Assembly (NCBI RefSeq): GCF_018327645.1
Contig: NZ_BMAY01000007.1
Span: 18,627-82,626 of the forward strand
Reading direction: 5' to 3'
Length of the DNA: 64,000 nt
From: Lactobacillus corticis
Lineage (GTDB): Bacteria > Bacillota > Bacilli > Lactobacillales > Lactobacillaceae
Both the position numbers and the translations under genes were made by a program. Positions 18,849 through 28,121 of the stretch are shown here, one piece after another. The notes beneath the pieces were generated by a model, which searched no databases, was not told where the DNA came from, and worked only from the letters and a program-made list of their open reading frames with translations. Within the stretch, counting starts at the first letter, position 1, and each line of letters begins with the position of its first letter.

Positions 18849-18932
18849 GGGAGTGACTAACCTTTCGTCAAAAATTGATCAGGACCAAGTAGCTTGATTT
18901 TACCACTTTATCACGTCTTATCAGAATTTTAG

Positions 18933-18960
18933 CAAAAAAAGAGGAGTTTTGACTCCTCTT
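18933..18960 (-). terminator. Terminator after the flavodoxin-reductase operon
   Basis: AAGAGGAGT/ACTCCTCTT perfect 9-bp stem, 4-base loop, seven T on the minus strand. It is about 30 bases after the reductase stop. Confidence 0.9.
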
Positions 18961-18989
18961 AAACCGTGACTAAAAAAGCACTATTAAAA

Positions 18990-20276
18990 CTACATGGTTA
19001 ATCTTTCATCATGAAGACGATTCTTTTTCACTCCCAAATCAAGGAATTCTTGTTCAAGATCCAAGACAGCCAAATTAGGACCGACGATAAAAAAGTGCCC
19101 TTCTTGCAGTTCTGCTTTCGTCAGGACCTTGGCCAATTCAGCTTGGGAATAGCGATGGACCTTGCTCTGATAGCTAATATTGCGATGGCCTTGGGCAAAA
19201 TTGCGCAATTCGGCATCAAAATATAATTCTTTTTGGTCGCTGCTGGTCCAAATTAAGTGAATTTTTCGCAGGTCCCCGTACTGGTATAACAAACTCCTCA
19301 GTGGAGCAATCCCTGTCCCCAAGGCATATAGCACTATGGGGTTGTCGAGCGGCAAACTTTTAAATTCCTGATCAAAAAGTCCGTATGGCCCCATTAGCTT
19401 AATTGGCGTATTGGGTTTTATTTGAGAAATCTTCCGAGTAAGGTCGCCTTTTTCTTGAATCACAAATTCTACCTCAGCGGCATTAACGCGATTGGCAACT
19501 GAGAACGGGTGCCACTCCCGGCCAAGTTTTTCCATAGGAAACTTGATGAAAAAGATATCACCAGCTCCATATTGCTGCTTTTTGGCAAATTTGACCCGAA
19601 CCAAACGGACATTTGGGGACAAAGCTTGATTGTCCACTAAAATCCCCGCCCTCATTAAATTATTTGGAAGATATTTTTGATATAAAAAGCAGCCTAAAAA
19701 GAAGATCGTGTAAAAGTCAAAAAGCAAGATAAATGGCAGCAAAATCGCAATTCGATTTATGAGATGAACGTGTAACCATATTAATCCAATAACTACTATT
19801 TGAAGTCGGTGAATCCACATAGTTATTTGCTGCTTAAAGACTTTTTCTAACTGTGCCTTTATTTTAGCAAAGATTTGAAAACTGTCGGTCAACCAACCGG
19901 ATAAAAAGATAATCGCATAAAGCAGTCCAAATACCGCCAAATACCAAGCCCAATCTCCAGTTAATTTTATTGGTTGATGCATTGAAAAGGCATTTTGGCG
20001 ATGAATAAAAGCTGCAATAATAGCTGTTATCCCGAGAAGACCATGAATCAGATAAATTTTAGGCAGGCCAATTGCTTGCTCAAGATACTTTGGCCTCCCA
20101 GCTAAATATAAAGCAGCTAACCACCACACATAAGCCAAAATACCAAAATCATAGATTACTAAATTTCTTTGGGTATCTAACAATTCGGTGTTGAGCAAGA
20201 CAATTAAGGGCAAGGGCAAAACCAATAATATGATCAACCACAGGCAAAAAACGGAAAAGCGACTAGATTTGCGCAT
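18990..20276 (-). CDS. Ferric-reductase-like membrane flavocytochrome (FAD/NAD(P)H oxidoreductase)
   Basis: A 428-residue protein. The N-terminal half has about six membrane helices of the ferric-reductase/NOX transmembrane type, with candidate haem-ligand histidine pairs in IHGLLGITAIIAAFIHR and IHRLQIVVIGLIWLHVH. The C-terminal half is a ferredoxin-reductase-like module: FAD site REWHPFSVANR and nucleotide site YALGTGIAPLRSLLYQYG. It should move electrons from cytoplasmic NAD(P)H across the membrane. The ATG at 20276 shares a base with the flavodoxin stop (TAATG), and GGAG lies 8 bases upstream. The electron acceptor is not known; the coupled flavodoxin is the obvious candidate. Confidence 0.8.
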   Translation of the reverse strand: MRKSSRFSVFCLWLIILLVLPLPLIVLLNTELLDTQRNLVIYDFGILAYVWWLAALYLAGRPKYLEQAIGLPKIYLIHGLLGITAIIAAFIHRQNAFSMHQPIKLTGDWAWYLAVFGLLYAIIFLSGWLTDSFQIFAKIKAQLEKVFKQQITMWIHRLQIVVIGLIWLHVHLINRIAILLPFILLFDFYTIFFLGCFLYQKYLPNNLMRAGILVDNQALSPNVRLVRVKFAKKQQYGAGDIFFIKFPMEKLGREWHPFSVANRVNAAEVEFVIQEKGDLTRKISQIKPNTPIKLMGPYGLFDQEFKSLPLDNPIVLYALGTGIAPLRSLLYQYGDLRKIHLIWTSSDQKELYFDAELRNFAQGHRNISYQSKVHRYSQAELAKVLTKAELQEGHFFIVGPNLAVLDLEQEFLDLGVKKNRLHDERLTM

Positions 20277-20956
20277 TATTTTACTCCAATTCGTTTTAAC
20301 CACCGATTGACACTAGGTTCTGCCTTGGCAGCATCATCACCGGTAACTGAAAAGCCAGATAAAACTTTGGCTTTAGGGAATTGAGATTTGAGTTGTTCCT
20401 CGGTGTTGCCCAAACCTGATCCTTGGTGCGTGGTAAACGGAACTAGGGTTTTGTTGGCTAAGTCTTTTTGCTCCTTATCAAGAAAGGTTCTGACTACCAT
20501 TGGATACTCGCTCCACCAAATTGGGGCTCCAATAAAAATCGTGTCGTATTTTGCAACATTAGGCAGTTTATTTTTAATCGCTGGACGAGCATTATTTTCT
20601 TGCTCTTCTTGCGCTACTTCAGTCGTTCTGTCATAGCTCCTTGGATATTTCTTTTTCGGCACAATTTCATATTCATCGGCGCCGGTCGCCTTTTGTATAA
20701 AATCGGCTACGCGTTTAGTATTGCCGACTTTTAAGGGACCATTATAAACGCCCTGCCTTCTTGAGAAATAAACCACCAAAATTTTTCCCGCACGCTTTTT
20801 GGCCTTGGAAGTAGTTCCATTGCCACTGTTAGTGCTGGTTTGAGTTTGGGACGAAGAACTGCTCCCATTATTTTGCCCACGACTAAAATCCCAAGCAAAT
20901 ACTAATCCAACCAATACCAGCAGGATGCCAATTAGCAAAGCTCTTCTCTTTCGCAT
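20276..20956 (-). CDS. Membrane-anchored flavodoxin
   Basis: A 226-residue protein. Residues about 1-24 are a signal-anchor (MRKRRALLIGILLVLVGLVF) with the positive charges before the helix, so the rest should lie outside the cell. A Ser/Thr/Gln/Asn-rich linker follows to about residue 55. The remainder is a flavodoxin_4-type domain: ILVVYFSRRQGVYNG is the FMN phosphate loop region, and GAPIWWSEYPM the flavin-contact loop. No lipobox cysteine is present. It is translationally coupled to the membrane flavocytochrome. Flavodoxins are normally cytoplasmic; the topology is inferred. Confidence 0.8.
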   Translation of the reverse strand: MRKRRALLIGILLVLVGLVFAWDFSRGQNNGSSSSSQTQTSTNSGNGTTSKAKKRAGKILVVYFSRRQGVYNGPLKVGNTKRVADFIQKATGADEYEIVPKKKYPRSYDRTTEVAQEEQENNARPAIKNKLPNVAKYDTIFIGAPIWWSEYPMVVRTFLDKEQKDLANKTLVPFTTHQGSGLGNTEEQLKSQFPKAKVLSGFSVTGDDAAKAEPSVNRWLKRIGVK

Positions 20957-21069
20957 ATTTTGTACCTCCTATAATAGCTTATCGATGTTTTAATTATAAA
21001 TTAATGATTGTTTATTAAAAAATGCCAAAAGCGTATTATAGTATGCGCACAAGGCATGCTGGGGCTAAC

Positions 21070-21097
21070 AAAAAAAGCTGACCTAGGTCAGCTTTTT
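21070..21097. terminator. Terminator after pepD
   Basis: AAAAAGCTGACC/GGTCAGCTTTTT, 12-bp perfect stem with a 2-base loop, right at the pepD stop. T runs on both sides would let it work in either direction. Confidence 0.9.
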
Positions 21098-21098
21098 G

Positions 21099-22523
21099 CT
21101 ATAAGTTTGCATCCATGTTAAAGGTTAACTTCGACATCTCAATTGACTTAGTAAACATCTCACCCCAAAGCTTTTCGGTATCTGCCTTGGTATGAGCAAC
21201 CGTCTTTTGGTTTTCGCTAGTCAAGTAAGCAGTCAGTTCTTCACCACGCTTGCCTGCCGCCCCGGCAATAATTTCTTCAACCCGGCCACGGAAGTAGCGG
21301 TTCAATTCTTCAAGGTACTTGATGTCTAATTGCACGAATTGTGGGTAGTGGCTTTCAACCAAAGCGGCAAATGACTTGTAGTACCACCAAGCATCATTCA
21401 AGTTGTATTCCATTGAAGTATTATTAAAACTTGGATCAGTATCATTCATATTTGTGAAGAACGGAATGAATGGGGTAAAGGTTGGTCCACCAATGCAGAG
21501 CCACATGATGCCAGCCATTTCTTCAGGAACATCGCTTCTGATTTGTAAAATATGGGCATTTTGCGTCCGGTTCAAACCAATTGGACGGTAGCGGTGCTTT
21601 TCTTCTTCAGTCCCCTTGCCAAATGGGTCAAATGGCGTGTCTTGATAGTGACTGCCTAAGATATATTCAATATCTTCGCGACTAATCAGTTTGCTCGTCT
21701 TACGGATAAATGGCAAATCGGGATCTTCTGGGTCCTGTTCGATCTCGGGGTTAAAGTACTTTTGCCCGTACCAAACTCGGCTGGTATTGTAGTGACGGTC
21801 TTGTTCCGTATAAGTACCAAAAATGTGCCGGAAGTTCCAACCTTCTTTGTCGGGATTTAATTTATGTTCAGCGACAAATTCTTGGATTCCTTCACTCCAC
21901 ATAAAATTGTCCGGATCATTAAAGTCAACTTGTTCAATTGAAACCCGGTTGGCCGCAATCGCATAACAATCATCAGGGATGCGTTGAGCAACCCAATGAT
22001 GGCCAGTGACGATTTCCATGTACCAAACTTCATCTTTATCACTAAAAAGCACGGAATTGCCGGCAGGTGAGCCAAATTTCTTGATTAATTCGCCTAAATA
22101 GCGCACGCCATCGCGAGCAGAATGAATATATGGCAGCACGACTGTTTGCATACAATCTTCGTCCAGCCCATCAACAACCAATGGATCAAAGGCCAAGGTT
22201 CTTTCATTGCCATAAGTTGATTCAGTACATGACATTGCGACATTTTCTTCATTAATGCCGCTTTCGTCGTAATAGCCCCGATGCTTATAGTCAACGTTCG
22301 GTACTGCTGGAACACGCTGCGCATCTTCAGGTAATTCCATTTCAAATTTGTTTAACCAAGACTTGATCTTTTTACCCTTTTCACCATTTCTAGCTGGTTC
22401 AATGATGAATTTTTGCGGGGTGATGGGACGAAAAGTATCGTCATTCCGGGCAATCATGGTTGACCCATCAATTGAGGCATTTTTCCCCACTAAAATAGTC
22501 GTACATGCAGAATATTCTTTCAT
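21099..22523 (-). CDS. pepD: Dipeptidase, peptidase family C69 (PepD)
   Basis: Cytoplasmic Ntn-hydrolase dipeptidase that finishes the breakdown of imported peptides. The 474-residue protein starts MKEYSACTTILVGKNASIDG; Cys7 is the expected nucleophile, after removal of the short N-terminal stretch. The STMIARNDDTF segment and the acidic mid-region fit lactobacillar PepD. No signal peptide. A stand-alone gene, but functionally linked to the Opp peptide importers further along. Confidence 0.92.
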   Translation of the reverse strand: MKEYSACTTILVGKNASIDGSTMIARNDDTFRPITPQKFIIEPARNGEKGKKIKSWLNKFEMELPEDAQRVPAVPNVDYKHRGYYDESGINEENVAMSCTESTYGNERTLAFDPLVVDGLDEDCMQTVVLPYIHSARDGVRYLGELIKKFGSPAGNSVLFSDKDEVWYMEIVTGHHWVAQRIPDDCYAIAANRVSIEQVDFNDPDNFMWSEGIQEFVAEHKLNPDKEGWNFRHIFGTYTEQDRHYNTSRVWYGQKYFNPEIEQDPEDPDLPFIRKTSKLISREDIEYILGSHYQDTPFDPFGKGTEEEKHRYRPIGLNRTQNAHILQIRSDVPEEMAGIMWLCIGGPTFTPFIPFFTNMNDTDPSFNNTSMEYNLNDAWWYYKSFAALVESHYPQFVQLDIKYLEELNRYFRGRVEEIIAGAAGKRGEELTAYLTSENQKTVAHTKADTEKLWGEMFTKSIEMSKLTFNMDANL

Positions 22524-22576
22524 AATAACTCCTATCTTAATTTTTACTCAATATCTACTCTAGTTCTATTCTATCG

Positions 22577-23767
22577 TTAAACCAGTCCGTGGAACAAGCC
22601 AATCGCGTAATCAGCTGCATTAAAATCAGCCAAATCTTCCGCTTTTTCACCTAAACCGACCAGCTTAACCGGCAATTTCATTTCATTTCTGATTGCTAAA
22701 ACAACCCCGCCTTTAGAGGAACCATCCAGCTTGGTTAGCACCAAACCAGTGAGTTTGGTAGTTTTATCAAAATCTTTGGCTTGCATTAGCGCATTTTGGC
22801 CGGTCGAGCCATCTAAAACTAACAAAGTTTCGGTTGGCTGGTCTGGCAACAATTTCTTGATCGTACGCTCGATTTTTTCCAGCTCATTCATCAAGTTGAC
22901 TTTGTTTTGCAACCGTCCCGCAGTATCAACTAACAAGTAGTCATAATCTTCATCTTTGGCCTTTTGGACGGCATCATAGACGACTGAGGCAGGATCAGCT
23001 TGGTCAGCCCCGGCGACTACCGGAACATTGGTTCGGCGTCCCCATTCTTTTAGCTGTTCAACCGCACCTGCTCTAAAGGTGTCAGCTGCAGCCAAGAGAA
23101 CTTTTTTGCCTTGCTTTTGATAACGCTGGGCTAGTTTTCCGATCGTGGTGGTCTTGCCGGCGCCGTTGACGCCAACGAACAGGTAAACAGTAGGTCCTTG
23201 GGCGCTAGTACGCAGCTGCTCGTTTTCGCTTGAGCCATTTTGGTCATAAATATCAACTAATTTTTCAACGATCACCTTTTTGAGTTCATCGCGAGATTTG
23301 GCATTTTGCAATTTAGCTTCATCCCGCAAAGCATCGGTCAATTGTTCAGCCGTTTCATACCCTACATCGGATTCAATCAGCAATTCTTCCAGATCATCAA
23401 AAAAATCTTCGTCAACAGTTCTAAATTTAGCAAAAAAGGCATTTAACCGCGCACCAAACCCTTGATTGGTCTTTTCAAGTCCTTTTTCATACAGTTCGGT
23501 TTGGGTTTCGGCAGCTTCATTTACTGGTTCTGCTGGAGCAGTTTCAGTTCCGCCATTTTCGGAAGTTTCAGCTTCTTCAGCTGGTTTACTTTCAACCTCG
23601 GCAGTCTCAGCTGATTCTGGCTCAGCAGCTTCGGTCTCAGCTGGTTCGGTCTCAGTTTGTGCTGCGTCGTCGTTTTTCTCGCTAGCTTGGTCGGCAGCTT
23701 CATTTTTGGCTTTATCCTCGTCCTCACTGCCAAAGAGCGTCTTTTTGATCTTATCAAATAATCCCAA
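22577..23767 (-). CDS. ftsY: SRP receptor FtsY
   Basis: Docks SRP-ribosome complexes at the membrane. The 396-residue protein has an acidic, Glu/Ala-rich A domain in residues about 15-95, then N and G domains with GVNGAGKTTTIGKLAQ, DTAGRLQNK and TKLDGSSKGG. It begins immediately after the smc stop. The low-complexity A domain produces a spurious 211-codon open frame on the other strand. Confidence 0.96.
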   Translation of the reverse strand: MGLFDKIKKTLFGSEDEDKAKNEAADQASEKNDDAAQTETEPAETEAAEPESAETAEVESKPAEEAETSENGGTETAPAEPVNEAAETQTELYEKGLEKTNQGFGARLNAFFAKFRTVDEDFFDDLEELLIESDVGYETAEQLTDALRDEAKLQNAKSRDELKKVIVEKLVDIYDQNGSSENEQLRTSAQGPTVYLFVGVNGAGKTTTIGKLAQRYQKQGKKVLLAAADTFRAGAVEQLKEWGRRTNVPVVAGADQADPASVVYDAVQKAKDEDYDYLLVDTAGRLQNKVNLMNELEKIERTIKKLLPDQPTETLLVLDGSTGQNALMQAKDFDKTTKLTGLVLTKLDGSSKGGVVLAIRNEMKLPVKLVGLGEKAEDLADFNAADYAIGLFHGLV

Positions 23768-26700
23768 TTATTCCACCTCGTCCTTAATATCTTTCAATGA
23801 TACTGATAAAACTTTAGAAACGCCAGATTCCTGCATGACTACCCCAAAGAGTTGGTCTGCTTGCTGCATCATGCCTCGCCGGTGCGTGATTACAATAAAT
23901 TGCGTATGCAGGTCATATTTTTGCATAAAGCGGGCAAAGCGGGTCACATTGGTTTCGTCCAAAGCCGCTTCAACTTCGTCCAATACGCAGAAGGGAACGG
24001 GGCTGACTTGCAGCATCGCAAACAACAGCGTAATCGCCGTTAGTGCCCGTTCTCCCCCAGAGAGCAAACTTAGTCTTTGCAGTTTCTTGCCAGGTGGCTG
24101 AGCAATAATTTCAACGCCTGTGGTTAAAAGATCGTCAGGATCGGTCAAAATCAGTTTGGCCTCACCTCCGCCAAAGACCTGTGGGAACATCTGCTTGAAA
24201 CTGGCAGCAATTTGCGTAAAGGTTTCATTAAAGCGATTTTTCACTTCACTATCAAGCTCACTCATCGACGCTTCCAGGTTTGACCGGGCTTGAATTAGAT
24301 CGTCCTGCTGGTCGTGCAAAAAGTCGTACCGTTCTTTGACATCTTCATATTCTTGAATTGAAGAAAGGTTAACTGGTCCAATGTCCTCTAGCGACATCTT
24401 GTGAAGTTTAACTTCCCGTGCCAGCTTTTGCCGATTTTCAGCGGTATTCTCCCCAGCTGCTTGGTCTAAAGCAGCTTCATAAGTTAACTGATAATCATTT
24501 GATAAAGTGTCCAAACGTTGGTTAATTTGCTCGTTTAGTTTGGCAATCTTAACCGAAAATTGTTCTTGCTCTAAGGCAGCATCTTTACGCAAATCATAAT
24601 TACGAGTAGCTACCTGATCAAGTTGACTAATTTTCGCATCAAATTGTCCTAACTTAGCACTCAATTGGGCAAGCTTAGCACTATTCTCGCCTTTTTGCTG
24701 ATCCAGTTTATCCGCTTCTTGGCGCAAATCGGCCTTACGCTTATCTGAAAGCTCACCATTTTCAGCTAAGGCAGTCAGTTTTTGCTTTAATTCTGCTTGA
24801 CTAGTTTCTTGATCAGTTAAGCGTTTGGTTTTTTCTGCAATTTGCTGTTTAAGGTTTTCAGATTTATTTGCTAAAACCGCAATCTTAGGATCTAATTGGG
24901 CAACTTGGGCTTGAATTTCTTTGCTGGCTTCATTGAAATTCTTAATTCTTTGCTCTAAAGCCGCAACTTCCTGCTGCTCTTTGTCAGCTAAATCAGCCAA
25001 TTCAGTTTGCCGATCCGTTTTATCAGTCATTTGTCGGGTAATTTCAGAAATTCGAGCGGCTTTAGCAGCTTTCCGACTAGTAAATAACTTTTGCGCATCC
25101 TCTAGGCGTTTCACTTCTTTGGCTTGATTCTGGTAGGAAAGGGCTTCTTCACTAAGAGTCTGATTTAATTCTTGCAAGTTCCCCTTGAGCTTTTCCAGTT
25201 CTTGACTCGATTTCTCCTGGTCCTGCAAAGTAGTTGATAATTCTTCTTGGAGACTTTGGGCGTTTTTTTGCAGCTGTGCTATTTTATCTTGCAGTTGTCT
25301 AATCTCGGCACTTGTTTGTAAAGGCGAGTTGTTTTTACGGTTGCGCTCGCCACCAGTCATTGAACCGCCTGGAGCAATCACATCCCCATCAAGGGTAATA
25401 ATGCGATAGCGATTTACGCGTTTTTGAACTTCCAGGGCCGTTTCAATGGTGTCAACAACGATCACTGTGCCTAACAAATAATTGATAGCAGCAGAAATGT
25501 CAGTTGGACTATTAGGAGCTACTAAGTCGCTAGCAATCCCTTGAAAACCAGCATATTGTTCAAGCAACTTAATCGTTGAACTCGGAATGGCATAATTTCG
25601 CAAGCCATCCAGCGGTAAAAAGGTTGCCCGGCCAGCGTGCTTTTGCTTCAAACGATTAATACTATCCCGTGCACTAGTTCGTGATTCAGTAATCAAATCC
25701 TGAACCCCGCCCCCCAAGGCCGTGGTTATGGCGGCTTCTAGTTGGGCCGGAAAAGTGATTAATTCTCCGACTGCCCCAATGACACCGGGGAATTGGTCCA
25801 AATGGTTAAGCACATTGCGAACGCCAAAGTAGTAGCCTTCGTGCCGTTTTTGAATGTTAACCAGCGCTTCATGCCGCGCTTCTACTTGGTCCAGCTGACG
25901 ATTGGTTTGATTAGCCTGCTGGCGCAACGCTTGCACCTGCGCAATTTTTTCATTAGTTGCTTGGTCTAAGCGTTTGATCGCTTGCAGCAGGTCGGTCCGC
26001 TGAGTCTTATCGGTTTCACCCGCTTTGCGCAATTCTTCCAGTTCTTGCTTAGCCTTAACCAGTTCCTGACTGCTGTCCTCAGCTTCTAGACTATGGTCAT
26101 TCTTGGCCCGTTCTAACTCTGCCTGCAAGTAAGCTAGTTCATTTTTGGCACTAGTTTGATCTTGCAAAGTTTGAATATAGGCTGACCGCGTATCCTCAAG
26201 CCGCTTAGCTAATTGGGCTGGGTCTTCTTTAAGCTCAGCTTGCAATTTAGTTTTTTGCGCTGTTAAAGCCTCAGCTTCATTTTTAACGGCATTGCTTGCT
26301 TTTCTTAATTTAGCAATATCCGTTGTTAAATCCTGGATGTTTTTAGAAGCAGCTTGCAATTGCTTTTGGTACTCATCTTTGGTTGCAGTATCAAATTGTT
26401 CTGACTGCTCAGCAACTTGCAGTTTGGTATTTATTTCCGATAATTTTTGGGTCAATTCTAACTGCTTTTCCTGCAGTTGCTGGCGCGTATCAGCTAATTG
26501 ATTGTAGGCATTTTTTTGCGCTGTTAATTTTGCTTGAGAATCTTTAACCTCAGTATCTAGCTTGGTTAAAATCTGTTGATTTCTGGCAGCTTGATCGGCT
26601 AATTTGTCCTTTTCACTGGCAAAATCACTGATTTCAAAAGCCAACAAAGTCTTTAGTTTGGCATCAAGGCCAGCTTTTTGAAACTTGTATTCCTTAGCTA

Positions 26701-27331
26701 AACTACTTTGTTCATGCAAGGGCTCTAAACGACCAGAAAGTTCTTTAACCAGATCATTAATTCTAATCAAATTATCATTGGTCCGTTCAAGTTCCAGTTC
26801 GGCTTCATGCTTTTGTTCTTTAAAGTGCAGAACACCCGCAGCCTCTTCAAAAATTACCCGGCGCTCTTCTGGACGGGAATTTAGGATTTGATCAACCCGT
26901 CCCTGAGAAATAATCGCCAATGAGTTTTGCGAAATTCCCGAGTCTAAAAATAAGGCACGGACATCTTTTAAGCGAACTTGCTGATTGTTAATCAAATATT
27001 CCGATTCGCCTGCTCGTAAAATCCGCCGACTGACTGCGACTTGTTCGCTATCCATTGATAGTCCGTGATCGCTGTTATCAAAAACCAGGGTTACACTGGC
27101 CCGGTTCAATGGCGGACGCGTATCGCTACCAGCAAAAATAACATCTTTCATATTGCTGCCACGCAGCGATTTTGCACTGGCTTCACCCATAACCCAACGA
27201 ATGGCTTCGGTAATATTGCTTTTACCGCTGCCGTTGGGGCCAACAATACCAGTAATGCCTTTACTGAAATGAATGGTCGTTTCATCGGCAAACGACTTAA
27301 AACCATTAATAATCAGTTCTGTTAAGGGCAT
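23768..27331 (-). CDS. smc: Chromosome segregation protein SMC
   Basis: ATPase that organises and segregates the chromosome with ScpA and ScpB. At 1187 residues it has standard length: Walker A GPNGSGKSN near residue 33, two long coiled coils rich in Lys/Glu/Gln, a hinge around residues 510-680 (GVIGAVGELI to GGSMTGGERN), the signature LSGGERALTA and Walker B VLDEVEAALDE near the C-terminus. Sits between rnc and ftsY as in most Firmicutes. Coiled-coil composition generates several antisense shadow frames. Confidence 0.97.
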   Translation of the reverse strand: MPLTELIINGFKSFADETTIHFSKGITGIVGPNGSGKSNITEAIRWVMGEASAKSLRGSNMKDVIFAGSDTRPPLNRASVTLVFDNSDHGLSMDSEQVAVSRRILRAGESEYLINNQQVRLKDVRALFLDSGISQNSLAIISQGRVDQILNSRPEERRVIFEEAAGVLHFKEQKHEAELELERTNDNLIRINDLVKELSGRLEPLHEQSSLAKEYKFQKAGLDAKLKTLLAFEISDFASEKDKLADQAARNQQILTKLDTEVKDSQAKLTAQKNAYNQLADTRQQLQEKQLELTQKLSEINTKLQVAEQSEQFDTATKDEYQKQLQAASKNIQDLTTDIAKLRKASNAVKNEAEALTAQKTKLQAELKEDPAQLAKRLEDTRSAYIQTLQDQTSAKNELAYLQAELERAKNDHSLEAEDSSQELVKAKQELEELRKAGETDKTQRTDLLQAIKRLDQATNEKIAQVQALRQQANQTNRQLDQVEARHEALVNIQKRHEGYYFGVRNVLNHLDQFPGVIGAVGELITFPAQLEAAITTALGGGVQDLITESRTSARDSINRLKQKHAGRATFLPLDGLRNYAIPSSTIKLLEQYAGFQGIASDLVAPNSPTDISAAINYLLGTVIVVDTIETALEVQKRVNRYRIITLDGDVIAPGGSMTGGERNRKNNSPLQTSAEIRQLQDKIAQLQKNAQSLQEELSTTLQDQEKSSQELEKLKGNLQELNQTLSEEALSYQNQAKEVKRLEDAQKLFTSRKAAKAARISEITRQMTDKTDRQTELADLADKEQQEVAALEQRIKNFNEASKEIQAQVAQLDPKIAVLANKSENLKQQIAEKTKRLTDQETSQAELKQKLTALAENGELSDKRKADLRQEADKLDQQKGENSAKLAQLSAKLGQFDAKISQLDQVATRNYDLRKDAALEQEQFSVKIAKLNEQINQRLDTLSNDYQLTYEAALDQAAGENTAENRQKLAREVKLHKMSLEDIGPVNLSSIQEYEDVKERYDFLHDQQDDLIQARSNLEASMSELDSEVKNRFNETFTQIAASFKQMFPQVFGGGEAKLILTDPDDLLTTGVEIIAQPPGKKLQRLSLLSGGERALTAITLLFAMLQVSPVPFCVLDEVEAALDETNVTRFARFMQKYDLHTQFIVITHRRGMMQQADQLFGVVMQESGVSKVLSVSLKDIKDEVE

Positions 27332-27344
27332 CTAGCTATTCCTC

Positions 27345-28028
27345 CTACTCAAGCTTGGAAAGTGCTGCTTGGGCAGCAGCTTGTTCAGCTTGTTTTTTAT
27401 TATGACCATTTCCTTGCGAAATGACTTTACCATTGATGTGCAGCTCAACTACAAAATTGGAAGGCTGCTGGCTCTCTTGAATCGTGACATATTCGATATC
27501 AACCGGTCCATTTTGTTGTAAAAACTCTTGCAAATCAGTTTTATAATCACGTGACGCATTAAACTTTCCGGCTGCAATCAGCGGATAAACCGTAAGGTGC
27601 AGAAAATGTTCGACTGCCTTCATGCCTTGGTCAAGGAACAAAGCACCGTTAAAAGCTTCAAATACATCTTCTAATAACGTTTTCCGCTTCCGTGCGCCAG
27701 CTAGCTCTTCCCCGCGCCCTAAATGGATTTCGTCTTGGAAACCACATTCGACAGCAAATTCGGAAAAGCCTTCAGTCCTAACAATATTAGATCTTAAACG
27801 GGTAAGTTCCCCTTCATTCAGTTTAGGAAAATGGCGGTAAACAAAATCACTAATTGCCAATTCCAAAACAGCATCGCCCAAAAATTCGAGTTTTTCATAA
27901 TTTCGAGGACCTTCGGGATGCTCATTGGCATATGAAGAATGAGTAAAAGCTTCTTCTAGTAATTTTTGATCATTAAATACAATTCCATAATCGTCTTTTA
28001 AACGTTTGATAAATTTCTTACTAAGCAT
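27345..28028 (-). CDS. rnc: Ribonuclease III
   Basis: Cleaves double-stranded RNA, including rRNA precursors and structured mRNAs. The 227-residue protein carries the catalytic signature KLEFLGDAVLELA near residue 45, the second acidic site EDVFEAFNGALF, and a C-terminal dsRNA-binding domain ending in NKKQAEQAAAQAAL. First gene of the rnc-smc-ftsY operon, with an extended -10 promoter upstream. Confidence 0.97.
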   Translation of the reverse strand: MLSKKFIKRLKDDYGIVFNDQKLLEEAFTHSSYANEHPEGPRNYEKLEFLGDAVLELAISDFVYRHFPKLNEGELTRLRSNIVRTEGFSEFAVECGFQDEIHLGRGEELAGARKRKTLLEDVFEAFNGALFLDQGMKAVEHFLHLTVYPLIAAGKFNASRDYKTDLQEFLQQNGPVDIEYVTIQESQQPSNFVVELHINGKVISQGNGHNKKQAEQAAAQAALSKLE

Positions 28029-28054
28029 ACTGTTCCCCTTTGTATATACTAGAG

Positions 28055-28063
28055 ATTATACCA
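28055..28063 (-). promoter_or_regulatory. Extended -10 promoter of rnc-smc-ftsY
   Basis: TGGTATAAT on the minus strand, 26 bases before the rnc ATG and just after the oppA1 terminator. Confidence 0.6.
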
Positions 28064-28077
28064 GTTTTAAGACCAGC

Positions 28078-28110
28078 AAAAAAAGGGCACTTCCATAAGA
28101 AGTGCTCTTT
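28078..28110 (-). terminator. Terminator after oppA1
   Basis: AAAGAGCACTT/AAGTGCCCTTT, 11 bp with one mismatch-tolerant pair, then T run on the minus strand. Confidence 0.85.
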
Positions 28111-28121
28111 TACTGAAATAT

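Noticed and set aside
23466..24101. 211-codon open frame on the plus strand
   Set aside because: It is antisense to the ftsY acidic domain and the smc end; its Ser/Ala-rich product mirrors low-complexity codons and it has no ribosome site.
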